This document shows positions 1-10,959 of a stretch of 36,500 bases of DNA, piece after piece. The first letter of the stretch is position 1; each line of letters opens with the position of its first letter. The stretch spans positions 103,820,587 to 103,857,086 of the forward strand of contig CM043964.1 in the NCBI GenBank assembly GCA_014529385.2, read 5' to 3'. The stretch comes from Adiantum capillus-veneris. Lineage: Eukaryota > Streptophyta > Polypodiopsida > Polypodiales > Pteridaceae. Below the pieces are notes generated by a model, which saw only the letters and a list, made by a program, of their open reading frames with translations, searched no databases and was not told the origin of the DNA. The position numbers were made by a program, and so were the translations under genes.

Positions 1-1111
1 AGTCCCGGCGCTATTGCTCCCTCAAGCTTATGAGTCATTACAAAAAAATCCCTCTTTCCTTTTTTATTGTGGAACTCACCTCAACTTTCCAGTCTTCAAA
101 CTTTTGCCATACTTCTTATTGCCTTTTGCACTTACAACCAAGGAAGGGTTTTAATGCTTGTTTCCCATGGCCGGTGCTCCATGCACTCGTCTGTTGGCTA
201 CCCATCCGGTCCTACCAATTCCAAACATTCTCTTGTTAACTCGAGACCCTTGGAGCTCCACTGCATTGCAACCCTTACACGCCTTCAAACGACACTTTCG
301 AACATGGCAACATATCACATGTTCCCTCCTGACCGGCCAGTGATCCTCACTTCGATCCCCTACATCTCGCTACATGAGATCTCGATTGACAAGCCACCAA
401 GTCCATCTATCTCATGTTATTTGAAAAGCACACTCAAAAAACGAGAAAAGCCATCTGAGGATTTATTTCTGCCGTTCTTGCCTGCCAACTTGAATTGGGT
501 CCATCTCGATGTCCGTGACTCCAATCGGCCATCCGCAAATTTTGGCTGAACCCACATGTTGCATGTGATTTTTTTAGGACTTGAGTGAGCTCAAAAATAT
601 CATTGTCAGCACGCCTATCGACGTGGCCCGATGAGCACGTACCCGACCCCCGGCAAATATTCCACAGGCCATAACTTGCCTGTTTGAGCTCCGAACGGCA
701 AACCGAAAAGACCGGCATGCTCCACGGCTCAAACACTTCACGTGTATCCACCAATCCCACTTTTCGCCACCTGTCTGTATCTGCCCTGCTCGTCGGGACC
801 TGCGAAGCCTTCCATCTTCGGACTAGCATATCTTTCACACAGAAGCCCCGTTTGGCGAGCCGTCTGGACGAGCTTCTAGAGCATCCCAAATACCACCTTT
901 TGGGGCACATTCCACGCATCTCGAACACTTTGACCTACCGTCCCAACTAGCCCACTTCGGAGGCCCCCTGGCCTTAAAAAAACACTTTAAGCATGCATTT
1001 TCGTTGCCACTGTCTTGTTGAGGTCTCCCACACTGGCTTTAGCCCTCTACCATGCCCTTGTTAGCACTCTTGGCATTGCACAACACACTTTATAGCGCGG
1101 ACCATGCACCA
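1..1111 (-). repeat. Element A 3' LTR, partial
   Basis: This is the second copy of the A LTR, cut by the window start. It aligns with about 7187-8297. In element orientation it starts TGGTGCATGG, directly after the PPT. Compared with the 5' LTR and with the D and C copies it lacks about 9 bases (AACTTTGGT on the plus strand) close to that start, near 1104. The missing left part would hold the U5 side and the LTR end. Confidence 0.9.
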
Positions 1112-1129
1112 TCATTGCCCACCCCCCTG
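1112..1129 (-). other. Element A polypurine tract
   Basis: The minus strand reads CAGGGGGGTGGGCAATGA immediately before the LTR start TGGTGC. A purine-rich tract touching the 3' LTR is the expected plus-strand primer. Element D has a matching tract in the same place, ending in the same GGGCAATGA. Confidence 0.8.
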
Positions 1130-1279
1130 TTTGAACATTCATGTTCAACCAAAAGTAGCTTTATTGAACTTGAAATTTGCAACACTCTGCAAACACCCAA
1201 GCACGTTGGAAAACACACCACCATATGTACAATATGTACAGTATGTACAAAACTGTATGTCTGTTACTCTTGAGTCACT

Positions 1280-2600
1280 TCAAGTGGGTTGCCCAACCCC
1301 TCTGGTCACCATTTGATGCACATCATGCACCACTTCCCTATCAAAGTATAGCTTGAACCGTACACCATTTACCCTGTGCCTAAGAAGCTTACCATTGGCT
1401 CTCACTAGCTGATAGGTCCCATTCGGAAAGGCCTTTTGCACTTTATACGGACCCGTCCATTTCTTTTTGAATTTCTTCTGGAAGGTGAAGTCCAAGTAGC
1501 TCTCATACTTCATCACTAGGTCCCCTTCTTCTATCTTTTTCTCTGGCAGACTTTCATTGACTTTGGCCATTCTCCTTTCCCGCTGCTTCACATAGTAGTC
1601 TGTTGTTGCCTAATCCATCTGCAATGCCTCAAGGCCGACAATCCTATCTTGTAAGACAGCTTGGGGAGTGGCATTGATGCGCCACATACCTTTTAAAGCA
1701 CCCAACTGTGCATGCACTGGCAGCACTGCCTCCTTACCATAAACCAACTCAAATGGAGTAAAGTTGGTCGCCACTTTGTAGGACGTCCTGTAGGCCCATA
1801 AACACTTTTCTAGATTGATCTCCCATTCTGTCTCCTGCTTATACACATACTTCGTGAGCATTTTGATGACTTGTCCATTGGCACTTTCCACAAGACCATT
1901 TCATTGGGGATGATAAGGCGAAGAAAACCGATGATGAATCTTTAGTTTTTCCACCAATGCCTGCATAAGCTTGCTTCTGAACCCTTGCCCTCTATCAGAA
2001 ATGAGTACCCACGGCACTCTAAACGGCAACAAATGTTATCGAAAACAAAGTGCCTCACAACCCGTGCATTTACCTCTTTCACAGCTTTTGCCTCAACCCA
2101 CCTAGTGAGGTAGTCGATGGCAACCACGACATACTTCTTACCACTTGTAGACTTAGGGAGTGGACCGATGGCATCCAAACCCCATTTTTTGAAAGCATTT
2201 TGAGCAATAATTGCTCCCTGTGACTCAGTTGTCAAACGCCTCTCTCCCATAGTCTGGCATTCATGGCAGGTCTTGCACCAATAGTGCACATCCTTCACTA
2301 TTGAAGGCCACTAAAAACCCGCTCTCAACACTCGAAACAACACTTAACCTTTCCCCTGGTGTCCGCTCTCCTCATGACATTGCTCCAGTACCAAGTTAAT
2401 CTCTTCTTTATAGAGCACTCTCCTTAGCACCCCGTCTCTGCCGTAAGTCATTAGGTCTTCACCTACTAGTGTAAATTTGCGCGCTTTCTGAACTATCCTC
2501 CTCCTTTGCAGTTTAGACAAACCTTGGAGACACTGCCCTGTATCCAAGAAATCTTCCACCTCCTTCAATGACTCCCTACCTGTGTATGTGGCCGGGGCCA
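1280..2600 (-). pseudogene. Element A integrase region of pol, broken
   Basis: This encodes the integrase that would join retrotransposon cDNA to the genome. In order I see the HHCC zinc-binding region (HYWCKTCHECQTMG near 2230-2290), the catalytic core with WGLDAIGPLP near 2170 and a second aspartate in ISDRGQGF near 1990, the HPQ-NGLVES part carrying the glutamate near 1890, and a C-terminal domain with WTGPYKV near 1450, a GPY/F-type motif. No chromodomain is visible. The frame is broken by TAA (2344-2346), TAG (2311-2313), a frameshift near 2022-2026, TGA (1901-1903) and TAG (1610-1612). The final stop is TGA at 1280-1282, about 150 nt before the PPT. Confidence 0.88.
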
Positions 2601-2619
2601 CATATATACCTGCAATATG

Positions 2620-3620
2620 TACCAGCACCTTACTGCTTGCTAGTTGGTCTGCCTCTTGGTTGTGTTCTCTCTTCACATGCTTGAACTGAATTTCTCTAAA
2701 GAACATCAACAACTTCTTGATGGCAAAGAACCAATGCTTTAAGGAATCTCATTTTACCTGCCATTGGCCTAGTAGTTGCTTGATGACCAATAACGCATCA
2801 CCTTTGACCACCAACCTAGAAATGCCAAACTCGACGCATTGTTTCAAACCTAGATGGAGGGCGAGATATTCTACTTCATTGTTGGTATGAACATCCTCCA
2901 AATCATAGGCTTTTGAGAAGATTACCTTGCCATGTGGATCGTGTATCACCACACCTCCACCAGCTTTCTTTATCACCCTCCTATATGCACCATCAAACCA
3001 CATGGTAAAAGCTCCAATCAGGTCGGGCTCCTCTTTGGCTTCATCTCGTACCACTCTTGGATAAATCGGCAAATCTACGGCCTTGCTGACCAAAATGTCC
3101 GCCAAATGGGACCGACTTGTGTGGTCAATTTTGAACTCAAACTCGAATTCCTGCAACTCTATCACCCACTTCATGATCCGCTTTCCCGGCTTTAAGTGTA
3201 ACACCACTTCACGCAACAGATTGTTAGCCGTCAACACATAAAACTTACGCACAATGAGGTGCACTTTGAACTTTCTACAAGCAAAAACCAAAGCCATGAC
3301 CCACTACTCCGCTTCAGTGTAAGTCACCTCTCCAGGACTTATCACCCTGCTTTCAAAGTAGTTAGGCCTGTAGCTCCTTCCTACCTTCTGCAGTAATACC
3401 GCCCCAATAGCCATGGTACCTACCGTCATTGACACATAGAAATCATGCTCTTGGCCTGGAGGGCACACAGCTCGCAGCTGACACAAAATTTCTTTCACTC
3501 TGTCAAAAGCTTCTTGAGCATCTTCGTCCCATTCAAAACCATGCACCTGTTGGGCCCTCTTTTGGAGAGGATACACATACTGTGACAGCATCCAAAAAAA
3601 ACGCGACAAGTACTTTAGCT
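2620..3620 (-). pseudogene. Element A tandem RNase H domains of pol, broken
   Basis: Two RNase H-like domains follow the RT. The first (about 3560-3170) has the usual Ty3 context (VGTMAIGAVLLQK, TEAE, then LVFACRKFKVHL), but the first catalytic aspartate position reads YVSMTVG, so it looks inactive. The second (about 3000-2630) has the archaeal-type pattern: MWFDGAYRR near 2995, NNEVEYLALHLGL near 2870, VVKGDALLVIKQL near 2795 and REHNQEADQLAS near 2650. Its D, E, D and D positions are all present. A dual arrangement with a decayed first domain is known in the Tat lineage. The frame is cut by TAG at 3304-3306 and TGA at 2749-2751. Confidence 0.85.
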
Positions 3621-4448
3621 TATGTACAAAGAATGCCAAGCGTTGCGCACTAGAGGGACGCTCCATTAAGACTAGCGCCTTGACCTTTTCTGGATCTGCC
3701 TCAATTCCATTTTGCGACACCACATGACCTAGCAACTGCGCTCGAGGTTGCGCCAGCTTGCACTTCTTAGGGTTTAATTGACCCCCTTCTTCGTCCAGCC
3801 TTTGAAAACACAGTCAGAGCTTTGACGGATGATCCACCCTTGAACTGTAACACCCAATATCATCCATGAAAACCCTAATGAACCTGCCCAAGTAGGGACC
3901 AAACACCCTATTCGTCCAGTCTTGGAAGGTGGCGTAGGCATTCACTAAACCAAACGGCATCCTGCGCGATAGGCAAAGCACCCCCATGGAGAGATAAATG
4001 TCGTCTTCAGCTGATCTTCAAGAGCAATCCCTATTTGAAAGTACCCTGAAAATCCATCCATAATAGAGTACCTCTCATGACCGGCCACCTGATTTAAGAT
4101 TTCATCTTGGAACGGAAGCGGGTAGTGGTTTCTCTTGGTTGCCGCATTCAATGGCTTGTAATCGACGCACACCCGCCATTTTCCATTCTTCTTAGGGGTG
4201 ATAACCACTGGAGAAACCCACTCCGACTCCCTCACAGGGTATATGATACCTGCATCTAACAATTGGTTAATCTCCTGCCAAAGAGCCTCTTTCTGAATCT
4301 CCCCTAACCTCCTTAGCTTATGTGCCTTTGGTTTGCACCCTTCTTTAAGAACTATCTTATGCTCTGCACCCTTTGCTCCTCGTAGATCCTCATACTTCGT
4401 CGCAAATAAATTCAAAAAAGAGGCACATAGCTCCACATAGCCTTCTCT
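3620..4448 (-). pseudogene. Element A reverse transcriptase, broken
   Basis: The RT copies the element RNA into cDNA. Readable blocks in order are EWVSPVVITPKKNGKW near 4210, RVCVDYKPLNAATKRNHYPL near 4150, SIMDGFSGYFQ near 4050, [13 protein letters not shown] near 3990, [13 protein letters not shown] near 3940, and the catalytic FMDD near 3865. Then come LNPKKCKLAQP near 3770 and LLGHVVSQNGIEADPEKVKA near 3720. A frameshift near 3962 separates the fingers and palm from the rest, and a TGA lies at 3814-3816. Another copy of this domain is present in element E. Polymerase catalytic residues remain, but the protein cannot be made whole. Confidence 0.88.
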
Positions 4449-5630
4449 CTATTTCTTGGTCAAATCTTCTCTTAGCATAGCAGTTACCTCCTCCACACCT
4501 ATGCCACCAACCTGCGGTTGCACCTCCCCTTTTGCATGGGAGCCTTCAATAGTAACCCCAAACAAGTCGGCATCTATCTTTAGCATATCATCTCCGCTTT
4601 CCTCTTCTTCAGTATCTGTGTACCCCTCATCATAGGCTGTCTCTGTCTCATATTCATAGCTTGTCGTATCATCTTTGTCTTTTTCTACCACAGGGTGAAA
4701 GCGGCTCTCTTTGGTCTTCAAATCAAGCACCACATGTCTCCCTCTCTCCCTTTCAGGCAAGGTGAACACTCTGCTCCCCCAATCCTGCTTAGCCCCTATT
4801 GGAAGTAGCCATGGCCTACCCAAGATGATTGGATAAGCATTGTCACCCGCCTTCATCACAAAGAAATCGATCAGGCACTCAATGCCCATCACTTTCACTC
4901 TTACATCTTGAGCCACGCCCAAACACCTGGCTTTGGTATGGTTAGCCATCCTCATGCGTACATTTGATTTAGCTACTGCTTTAACCCCTGTTTCCTTCAT
5001 TGCAGCTTCCGTCATGACGCAAACTTGTGCTCCACCGTCTATATAGGCCTGAACCTGCATCCTCTTTTCAATGACCGCATCCACTAGAGGAAGGACATCC
5101 GTCGGGTTACCCACTCTCAATGCCATGTTTTGTATTGCATGCACATTCCCCTTGGCCTTTGGCAGCCTCGTACTGACACTTGTAGACCACTGTCTTCGTA
5201 GCTTAGGATTTAAAGCCAACAACTGACCAAAGGTTATGTTAGCCTTTTGATTTTGAACATCGCTTACCAAGTCATATTCCGGGTAGCCGCGCCCTAGCTG
5301 AAAGTCTGCCTGCTTGATTTTGCGACACCTCCTCTTCTTACTAGTTTTTGGCTGCTCCTTGCCTTCGTACACTTTCTCTTTACCTTTACGGGCCCTCGTC
5401 TCCCGTTCGGTTTCTGTCTCTCTTTCCCTCCTTGCTCTTTTGTTAGCCAGAACTTCAACATCCTGCTTATCGACTCCGATGATATTCACCCTAGGGACTT
5501 CACCACCATCCTGAGGAGCTGGCGGCACCTGATTCTCGACTACCTGCTCCCTTGGGCCATTGAGTTGTGCTTGGCCTCTACCTCTGCCGAACAGTGGATA
5601 AATACCGCCTCTTTCTCTTAGCGGATGAGG
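4449..5630 (-). pseudogene. Element A gag-pol linker and aspartic protease
   Basis: This is part of a 427-codon open frame that also holds the zinc knuckle. After a basic stretch near 5400-5290 comes a segment with TFGQLLALNPKLRRQW near 5240, which recurs in elements E and F just before protease. The retropepsin core is AYIDGGAQVCVM near 5015-5050, with flap and C-terminal parts reaching PIILGRPWLLPIG near 4800-4840. The active site is DGGA rather than DTGA or DSGA; this variant also occurs in other plant Ty3 elements. An acidic spacer (near 4560-4680) follows. The frame ends at TAG 4449-4451 and then continues in the same frame into the RT. Confidence 0.85.
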
Positions 5631-6402
5631 GCAATCTGGCGCATAGTGTCCTTCTTCACCGCAATTGCAACACCGGCCAGGCAATGGCCTTGCCCTGCCC
5701 CTTGCTCCTCTGGGTTGACCTCTATCCATCACGCTTAGCCGTAATTCCTACATTTGCTCAGACAAATCGTGCACGGTTCGCACCCAATTTTGTGGCACAA
5801 CGGCTACACCTTGATTTGCCTGGTTTTCATCATGAACAACATCCCTCTGACCACCCTGAGGTTGGACCACCACTTCATAACCCGACACGCCTTGTTCAAT
5901 CTTCTTTTTTATTTTTCTGCTTTTTGCCTTTGCGATGGACACTGCACCATTATAGTTTTTTGGGCTCTCAAAATCCACTTTCTCCCTCACTTTAGGATGC
6001 AGGCATGCCATGAATTTATCCAGTTTGAAGTAGTCGCATTGGCCAATTGCATGGCACCCGCTAACTCTACCCAGCACACTTCAAAACGATCCAAAAAAAA
6101 TTGAACTCTTCACTTACATCCTGCTTGAACGCCTTTAGTTTGGCATCCATCTCGACCGGGGACGCCTCTTTGCGGAAGTCATGTAGAAAGCGCGCCCGCA
6201 GAGCCGGCCAAGCATGTCTCGGCTTACCTTCCAAAGCTTCGTACCATATCTTTGCTTTCCCGCGCATCACCAAAGGAAATGTCTGCATCTTGCTGTCTTC
6301 GTTCGGCATGCGCAGCGACAGCATATACAGCTCAAAGTCTGCAACCCACTCATCAGGATTTTCTTCACCTGTAAAAATCGGACCATAGCTTCGAGATGCC
6401 AT
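5631..6402 (-). pseudogene. Element A gag (capsid and zinc knuckle), broken
   Basis: Gag forms the particle that packages element RNA. I start it at the ATG at 6402 (MASRSYGPIFTG), about 55 nt inside the PBS, because the B gag starts with a matching GPIF block. The capsid region contains FPLVMRGKAKIWYEAL near 6250-6300. The frame shifts at a run of eight T in the coding sense (6093-6100) and again near 6040, then reads KLDKFMACLHPKVREKV. A TAG at 5748-5750 interrupts before a CX2CX4HX4C knuckle (5631-5672). The same frame runs on into protease, so gag and pol were probably one polyprotein. Confidence 0.85.
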
Positions 6403-6457
6403 GTCGACCAACACGAAAAACTGCTTCTCTTCACTTAACTGGGAGCAATCAGTGTGC

Positions 6458-6475
6458 TCCTCAATGGGGGCACCA
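6458..6475 (-). other. Element A primer binding site
   Basis: The minus strand reads TGGTGCCCCCATTGAGGA, five bases (TCTTC) inside the 5' LTR end. It begins TGG, complementary to a tRNA CCA end. The identical 18-mer occurs in element E and close variants occur in B, C and F. I could not match it to a named tRNA; it is not the initiator-Met type. Confidence 0.85.
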
Positions 6476-6530
6476 GAAGATGGGGAGGGGGAATGGGGAG
6501 CACGCCCAGCGCGCCAACACGGAATGCCTC

Positions 6531-6537
6531 CTATAGC
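6531..6537 (-). promoter_or_regulatory. TATA-like motif in element A 5' LTR
   Basis: The minus strand reads CTATAG followed by GAGGC, about 50 bp from the LTR end. The same place holds CTATATAGAGGC in C, CTATAAAGAGGC in D and TTATAGAGGCG in E. Conservation across families supports a promoter role; the start site is not known. Confidence 0.45.
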
Positions 6538-7169
6538 CCAGGGCACACACTGCACCCCAATCCACTTTGCGAGCACCTTCGACTCACTCTTTTCACCAGA
6601 CCACGCACGCACACGCGCTCACATAGACGCACACGAACTCACACAACCCGCACACCTCAATGCAGTAGCCTTTGCGCTCTCCCACTCGCTCAAATCACCG
6701 CACACACTCTCTTTCTCTCTCTCTGCAACCCTTTGTTGGGGCGGCACACACTTGCCGACACGCCCGCACGCACCCAAACGAGAGCAGAAGAGAAGGGGGG
6801 AAAGGGGGGACGACGAGATAGCACCAAAAATGCACTGCAATGGGGGTCCTCTTCTTCATTCACACCAAAAGATAGTACAAAACCAACGCCGCAACCGGCG
6901 CGCATCAAAAAGTACACAAGGGCGAGCCCCGCTCAAGCCCGGCCTCAAGGACTCCATGGCCTCTGCTCCTCGTGAGCTCACTATGGCTCCAAACGAGCAA
7001 GCGCAACCCCAAGATCCAAAAAAACGTCGAGCCAGTTCTCTTCCCCCTTCCTTCTTCTCCCCAAGCCCAAAGCAAAACCCTTTCCCCTTCCTCTCCCCCC
7101 AAAAAAACGTCGCCTTCTTCTTTTTTGTTTCTTTTCCCTCCTTTCTCCACTTACTAAAAAAGTCTTCTT

Positions 7170-7196
7170 GAGCAATAGCGCCCGGCGCTATTGCTC
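7170..7196. repeat. Perfect 12-bp inverted repeat in element A 5' LTR
   Basis: The arms GAGCAATAGCGC and GCGCTATTGCTC flank a 3-nt loop (CCG). The 3' LTR copy at the window start keeps the right arm, but the three bases before it differ (AGT). Confidence 0.85.
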
Positions 7197-8297
7197 CCCT
7201 CAAGCTTTTGAGTCATTACAAAAAAATCCCTCTTTCCTTTTTTCTTGTGGAACTTACCTCAACTTTCCTGTTTTCAAACTTTTCCCATACTTCTTATTGC
7301 CTTTTGCACTTATAACCAAGGAAGGGTTTTAATGCTTGTTTCCCATGGCCGGTGCTCCGTGCACTTGTCTGTTGGCTACCCGCCCGGTCCTACCAATTCC
7401 AAACATTCTCTTGTTGACTCGAGACCCTTGGAGCTCCACTGCATTGCAACCCTTACACGCCTTCGAATGACACTTTCGAACATGGCAACATATCACATGT
7501 TCCCTCCTGTCCGGCCAGTGATCCCCACTTCGATCCCCTACATCTCGCTACCTGAGATCTCGATTGACAAGCCACCAAGTCCATCCATCTCATGTTCTTT
7601 GAAAAGCACACTCCAAAAATGGGAAAAGCCATCTGAGGATTTCTTTCTGTCGTTCTTGCCTGCCAACTTGAATTGGGCCCATCTCGATGTCCATGACTCC
7701 AATAGGCCATCCACAAATTTTGGCTGAATCCCCATGTTGCATGTGAATTTTTTAGGACTTGAGCGAGCTCAAAAATATCATTGTCAGCACGCCTATCGAC
7801 GTGGCCCGATGAGCACGTACCCGACCCCCGGCAAATATTCCACAGGCCATAACTTGCCCGTTTGAGCTCCGAACGGCAAACCGAAAAGACTGGCATGCTC
7901 CAGGGCTCAAACACTTCACGTGTATCCACCAATCCCACTTTTCGCCACCTGTTTGTATCTGCCCTGCCCGTCGGGACCTGCGAAGCCTTCCATCTTCGGA
8001 CTGGCATATCCTTCACACCGAAACCCCGTTTGGCAAGCCGTCTGGACGAGCTTCTAGAGCATCCCAAATACCACCTTTTGGGGCACATTCCACGCATCTC
8101 GAACACTTTTGACCTGCCGTCCCAACTAGCCCACTTCGGAGGCCCCTTGGCGTAAAAAAACACTTTAAGCATGCATTTTCGTTGCCGCTGTCTTGTTGAG
8201 GTCTCCCACACTAGCTTTAGCCCTCTACCATGCCCTTGTTAGCACCCTTTGCATTGCACAACACACTTTACAGCGCGGACCAACTTTGGTTGCACCA

Positions 8298-9061
8298 CCG
8301 TGGTGACAACTCCGAGGGGACTTGAGAGAGAGTGGTCCCGTGGTACCTTGGTCTCCAAGCCATAGCTAAGAAAAGGGCCGGCTTCCCAAAATAGCAAGAG
8401 GGTGGTGTCCCATGCAATAGGGGCCAAAAATAGAAAAAGGGGTTGTCTAAATTGAGAGGCTTCACACCCCCTTTAGGGGGCCTTTTTGGAACGTGGATGG
8501 TTGTTCAGAGGAGTTCTCGAAGCCCAAGAGGGAGTTTTTCGCAGGAGCTCGGAGGAGCTTTGGGGAGATGGGTTGGAGCCAACGAGGGAATCAACAACCA
8601 TGTTTTCTCTAGCCGATCTCAATATGGAGAGCCGCACAAAGGTGAATCCAAAGGTTGTCCATGGTTTTTGCTGCTTGTCGTGCTTATGCCAACTAAGCCA
8701 GTTATAGTCGAGGTTTGAAGGTTGTTATAGCTGGGGTTTTTTTCCATGATTGAAGCAAACCATATCAAAATTTTGTGCCGTATATTTACCTTTCCCCCCT
8801 TCTTCTCTTTGCTCTGTTCCAACCGTATGGTGCTGGTTTTTGAGATGCGTGTGCCTCCTTGCACCTCTATGTGTGTGAGAGAGAAAGAGAGAGCGGTGCG
8901 TGATGTGGCACGGTCATAAACGGGCAAAATTTGGTGTGGTCTGTTGTCCGTTGTGTGAGTTTTGAAAGTGAATTCTAGTGGATTGGTGTGCAATGATTAT
9001 CCTGGCCTACAGAGAGGTGTGATGTTTGTGTGGCCGGGTGTGTTCCCCTTTCCCCCATCCA
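8298..9061 (+). repeat. Element B 5' LTR, start removed by element A
   Basis: Matches 3' LTR positions from about 11285 to 12042, including shared blocks such as CTTGAGAGAGAGTGG and TTTGGGGAGA. It ends CCCATCCA, five bases before the PBS. Its first bases (CCGTG, 8298-8302) may be the target duplication created by insertion of A. Confidence 0.85.
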
Positions 9062-9066
9062 TCTTC

Positions 9067-9084
9067 TGGTGCCCCCTCTGAGGA
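9067..9084 (+). other. Element B primer binding site
   Basis: TGGTGCCCCCTCTGAGGA, five bases (TCTTC) after the LTR end. It differs from the A and E site only at the ATT positions. The spacer is the same as in A. Confidence 0.8.
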
Positions 9085-9188
9085 GCACGCTGGTGCTCTA
9101 ATTTTGAAGGTTAAAAAAGTGTTTGAAAGCAGACAAGCGGTTGGCGGATGGTCAAAATATTTGGTGGTCGGAATTGAAGCTAGAAGAG

Positions 9189-10045
9189 ATGATGGAGCTA
9201 GGTTTTGGCCCCATATTTATAGGTGTTGAAGACCCTGAGGATTGGTAGTAGATTTTAAATTGTGGAAGTTTTGGATGCATATGCTTACAGATGCAAAGAA
9301 GTTGCACGTGGTGCCACTATTAATGCACGAACGTGCAAAGATTTGGTACGATGATTTGAAGGATGATGATCAAAGTTCGTGGTAGGAATTGCAAAGGCAA
9401 TTTTTGGAGTGGTTTCGAGAAGTGATCACCCCGGCAGAGGCTGGTGCAAGATTGAAAGCGGTACACCAAGATGTGAGTAAAGGATTTTTTGTTTTCTTTG
9501 AGGAGTTTGACGCATGTTGGAAACAATTAGAGGTTGCCACCGGGGTGAAAAGAATTCAGTTTTTGAAGTTGTCAAAGTTTCTTGAGTTCTTCCATTCGAG
9601 GATCAGAGATAAGGTGGAAGACGATGCTGATACCTATGAAGACATGGTGTATCTGGCCAAGATGAAGAGAAAAAAGGTGAAGCGGAAGCTAGAGCAGGGA
9701 TTGTTGAAGCCGGCAGATTGTGTGCCTATTGCGAGGCTAGCAGAGTATTCTATGGTTCCATCGATGGTAATGCCAGCTGTGCGAGATACAAAGCTTGTTG
9801 AGGTAAGGCCCACAACTGATTTTTTTCCTTGGAGGTTTCCAAGTTATGATCATGTGCATATGCCACTGATATACGAGTTTGTCAAAGAAGATAAGCCCTT
9901 TGTTGAAGTGAGCCAGTGTGCCAAAGAAGTAGAAGAGGTTAGGTTTCTAGAGCAGATTAAAGAGGTAGAGCCTACTCTTGTAGAAATCTTGTATGAGAAG
10001 GTAGCACATTGCAATCAATTTGCAAAAACCGAGGGTTTAAAATAA
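9189..10045 (+). pseudogene. Element B gag, broken
   Basis: A capsid-like Gag related to that of A. The start at 9189 gives two Met codons and then GFGPIFIGVEDPEDW, which matches the A start region. Stops TAG TAG follow, with a frame change. The frame then reads LLMHERAKIWYDDL near 9320, a TAG near 9384, and an open frame 9389-10045 with RQFLEWFREVITPAEAGARL, the FLKLSKFLEFFHSRIRDKV block near 9560-9615 and KRKKVKRKLEQG. No CCHC knuckle follows, unlike A. It is enough to identify Gag but not to give an intact protein. Confidence 0.82.
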
Positions 10046-10057
10046 GCTGAAGAAAGT

Positions 10058-10820
10058 ATGCAAACCTTAGAAGATGGTCAAGCTTTTGTGGAGCAAAAAG
10101 CGACTGAAGATGTTGATATCAAGTTAGTGTATGATGCGGTTGAAGATATTGCGTCAGTGTATGATGTTGATGAAGATGGACATGCCAGTTTTGATTTTTG
10201 GGAGACAGGTAAGGAAGATGGACCGGATGAGCCCACATCCTATGGTGAGGAGACCGAGTCTGATAAGCCGATGATGGTAAAGGTAAAGATTCCTTCTTGT
10301 TTAGCTGATGATTTGGTCATAGCCAATGTGGAAGAAGAACACGTTGAAGTGCCAAATACAATGAGAGAGAATGTACTATCAAAGGTGATATGTAGTGCTC
10401 TATTGGCAGCCATGCTGATGAAGTCACATTGGAATTGTTGTGGTGGTACTTAATCAAAGCTTTGCCAAGGAGGATAAGTTTGAGTCTATGGATAGCCAAG
10501 CTGGTCTACCAAGTCAACAAGATGATGATGATGAAGCAGAAATCAAGGGCGTTGGGCATGTTTTGGATGCTCATGATGTGATGGATGCTAACCAAAGAGA
10601 GGAGCAACTGGAGATGCCTATGGATTGTCAGGATGATACTATGGTCATAGGTCTTTTGGACTAGGTATACTGTGAAAGTGAAGCTGATTGGGGCTTTGAT
10701 GATGCCGAGGATACCATGGATGAAGAGAGGCAAGTGCGTTTGGATAAATCTTTGACCAGGGTACAGGTGATGCGAGGGTCAGTCCCTCTATAGGCAGAGA
10801 GTCCAGTGTGGTTTGAAGGT
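10058..10820 (+). pseudogene. Element B acidic accessory reading frame, unknown function
   Basis: I do not recognise this protein. It starts shortly after gag and is rich in Asp and Glu (EDVDIKLVYDAVEDIASVYD near 10100; QQDDDDEAE near 10530). It carries a short hydrophobic segment, KVICSALLAAMLMK, near 10383-10425. One frame change near 10440 and TAG codons near 10662 and 10791 interrupt it. Element C has the same order of features: KIVCSAMLLAMLVK, then a QSFAK motif, then a segment around EANRQ (here DANQR). Conservation in two elements with different LTRs suggests a former protein. It has none of the pol motifs. Confidence 0.6.
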
Positions 10821-10959
10821 GGCAAGGCAAAGTGTTAGTGGGGATTAACATCCCACCTTTTGAGTGAGTGGACAAGGAATGGGAGAAAGAGAAAATGGGG
10901 AGGAAAAAAAATTAATTATGGGCTCTTTTTGATGACTTTACAACGTTTTTTTGAAGTTG

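Larger units (their letters stand above)
1..8297 (-). mobile_element. Element A: Ty3/gypsy LTR retrotransposon, Tat-like, near complete
   Basis: In minus-strand order I see: 5' LTR (8297-6481), a 5-nt spacer, PBS (6475-6458), gag, protease, RT, RNase H, a second RNase H, integrase, PPT (1129-1112) and the 3' LTR, which runs off the window start. Positions 1-1111 match about 7187-8297, which defines the LTR pair. A rough count over about 175 aligned bases gives about 10 differences, so the LTRs are roughly 94% identical by eye. Gag-pol is broken by several stops and frameshifts, so this copy is not autonomous today. Its right edge abuts an LTR of element B that lacks its own start, so A inserted into B. 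The left flanking duplication lies outside the window. Confidence 0.92.
6481..8297 (-). repeat. Element A 5' LTR, 1817 bp
   Basis: Bounded by TG on the plus strand at 6481 and CA at 8296-8297. In element sense it runs TGGTGCAACCAAAG to CCCCATTCCCCCTCCCCA. The right boundary is supported by the same end, GGTTGCACCA, in C (15699) and D (18555). The left boundary is set by the PBS spacing and by matching starts in C (13704) and D (16350). Long plus- and minus-strand open frames cross this LTR; I treat them as chance, except as discussed in the findings. Confidence 0.9.

Noticed and set aside
3429-3653. Plus-strand open frames opposite pol in A and E
   Set aside because: They are antisense shadows of conserved minus-strand pol domains.
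5015-5050. DGGA protease active site as a novel variant
   Set aside because: DGG-type motifs are common in plant Ty3 elements, so this is not unusual.
6401-7171. 256-codon plus-strand open frame and overlapping frames
   Set aside because: It lies across the A gag start and 5' LTR on the opposite strand, is low complexity, and shows no domain.
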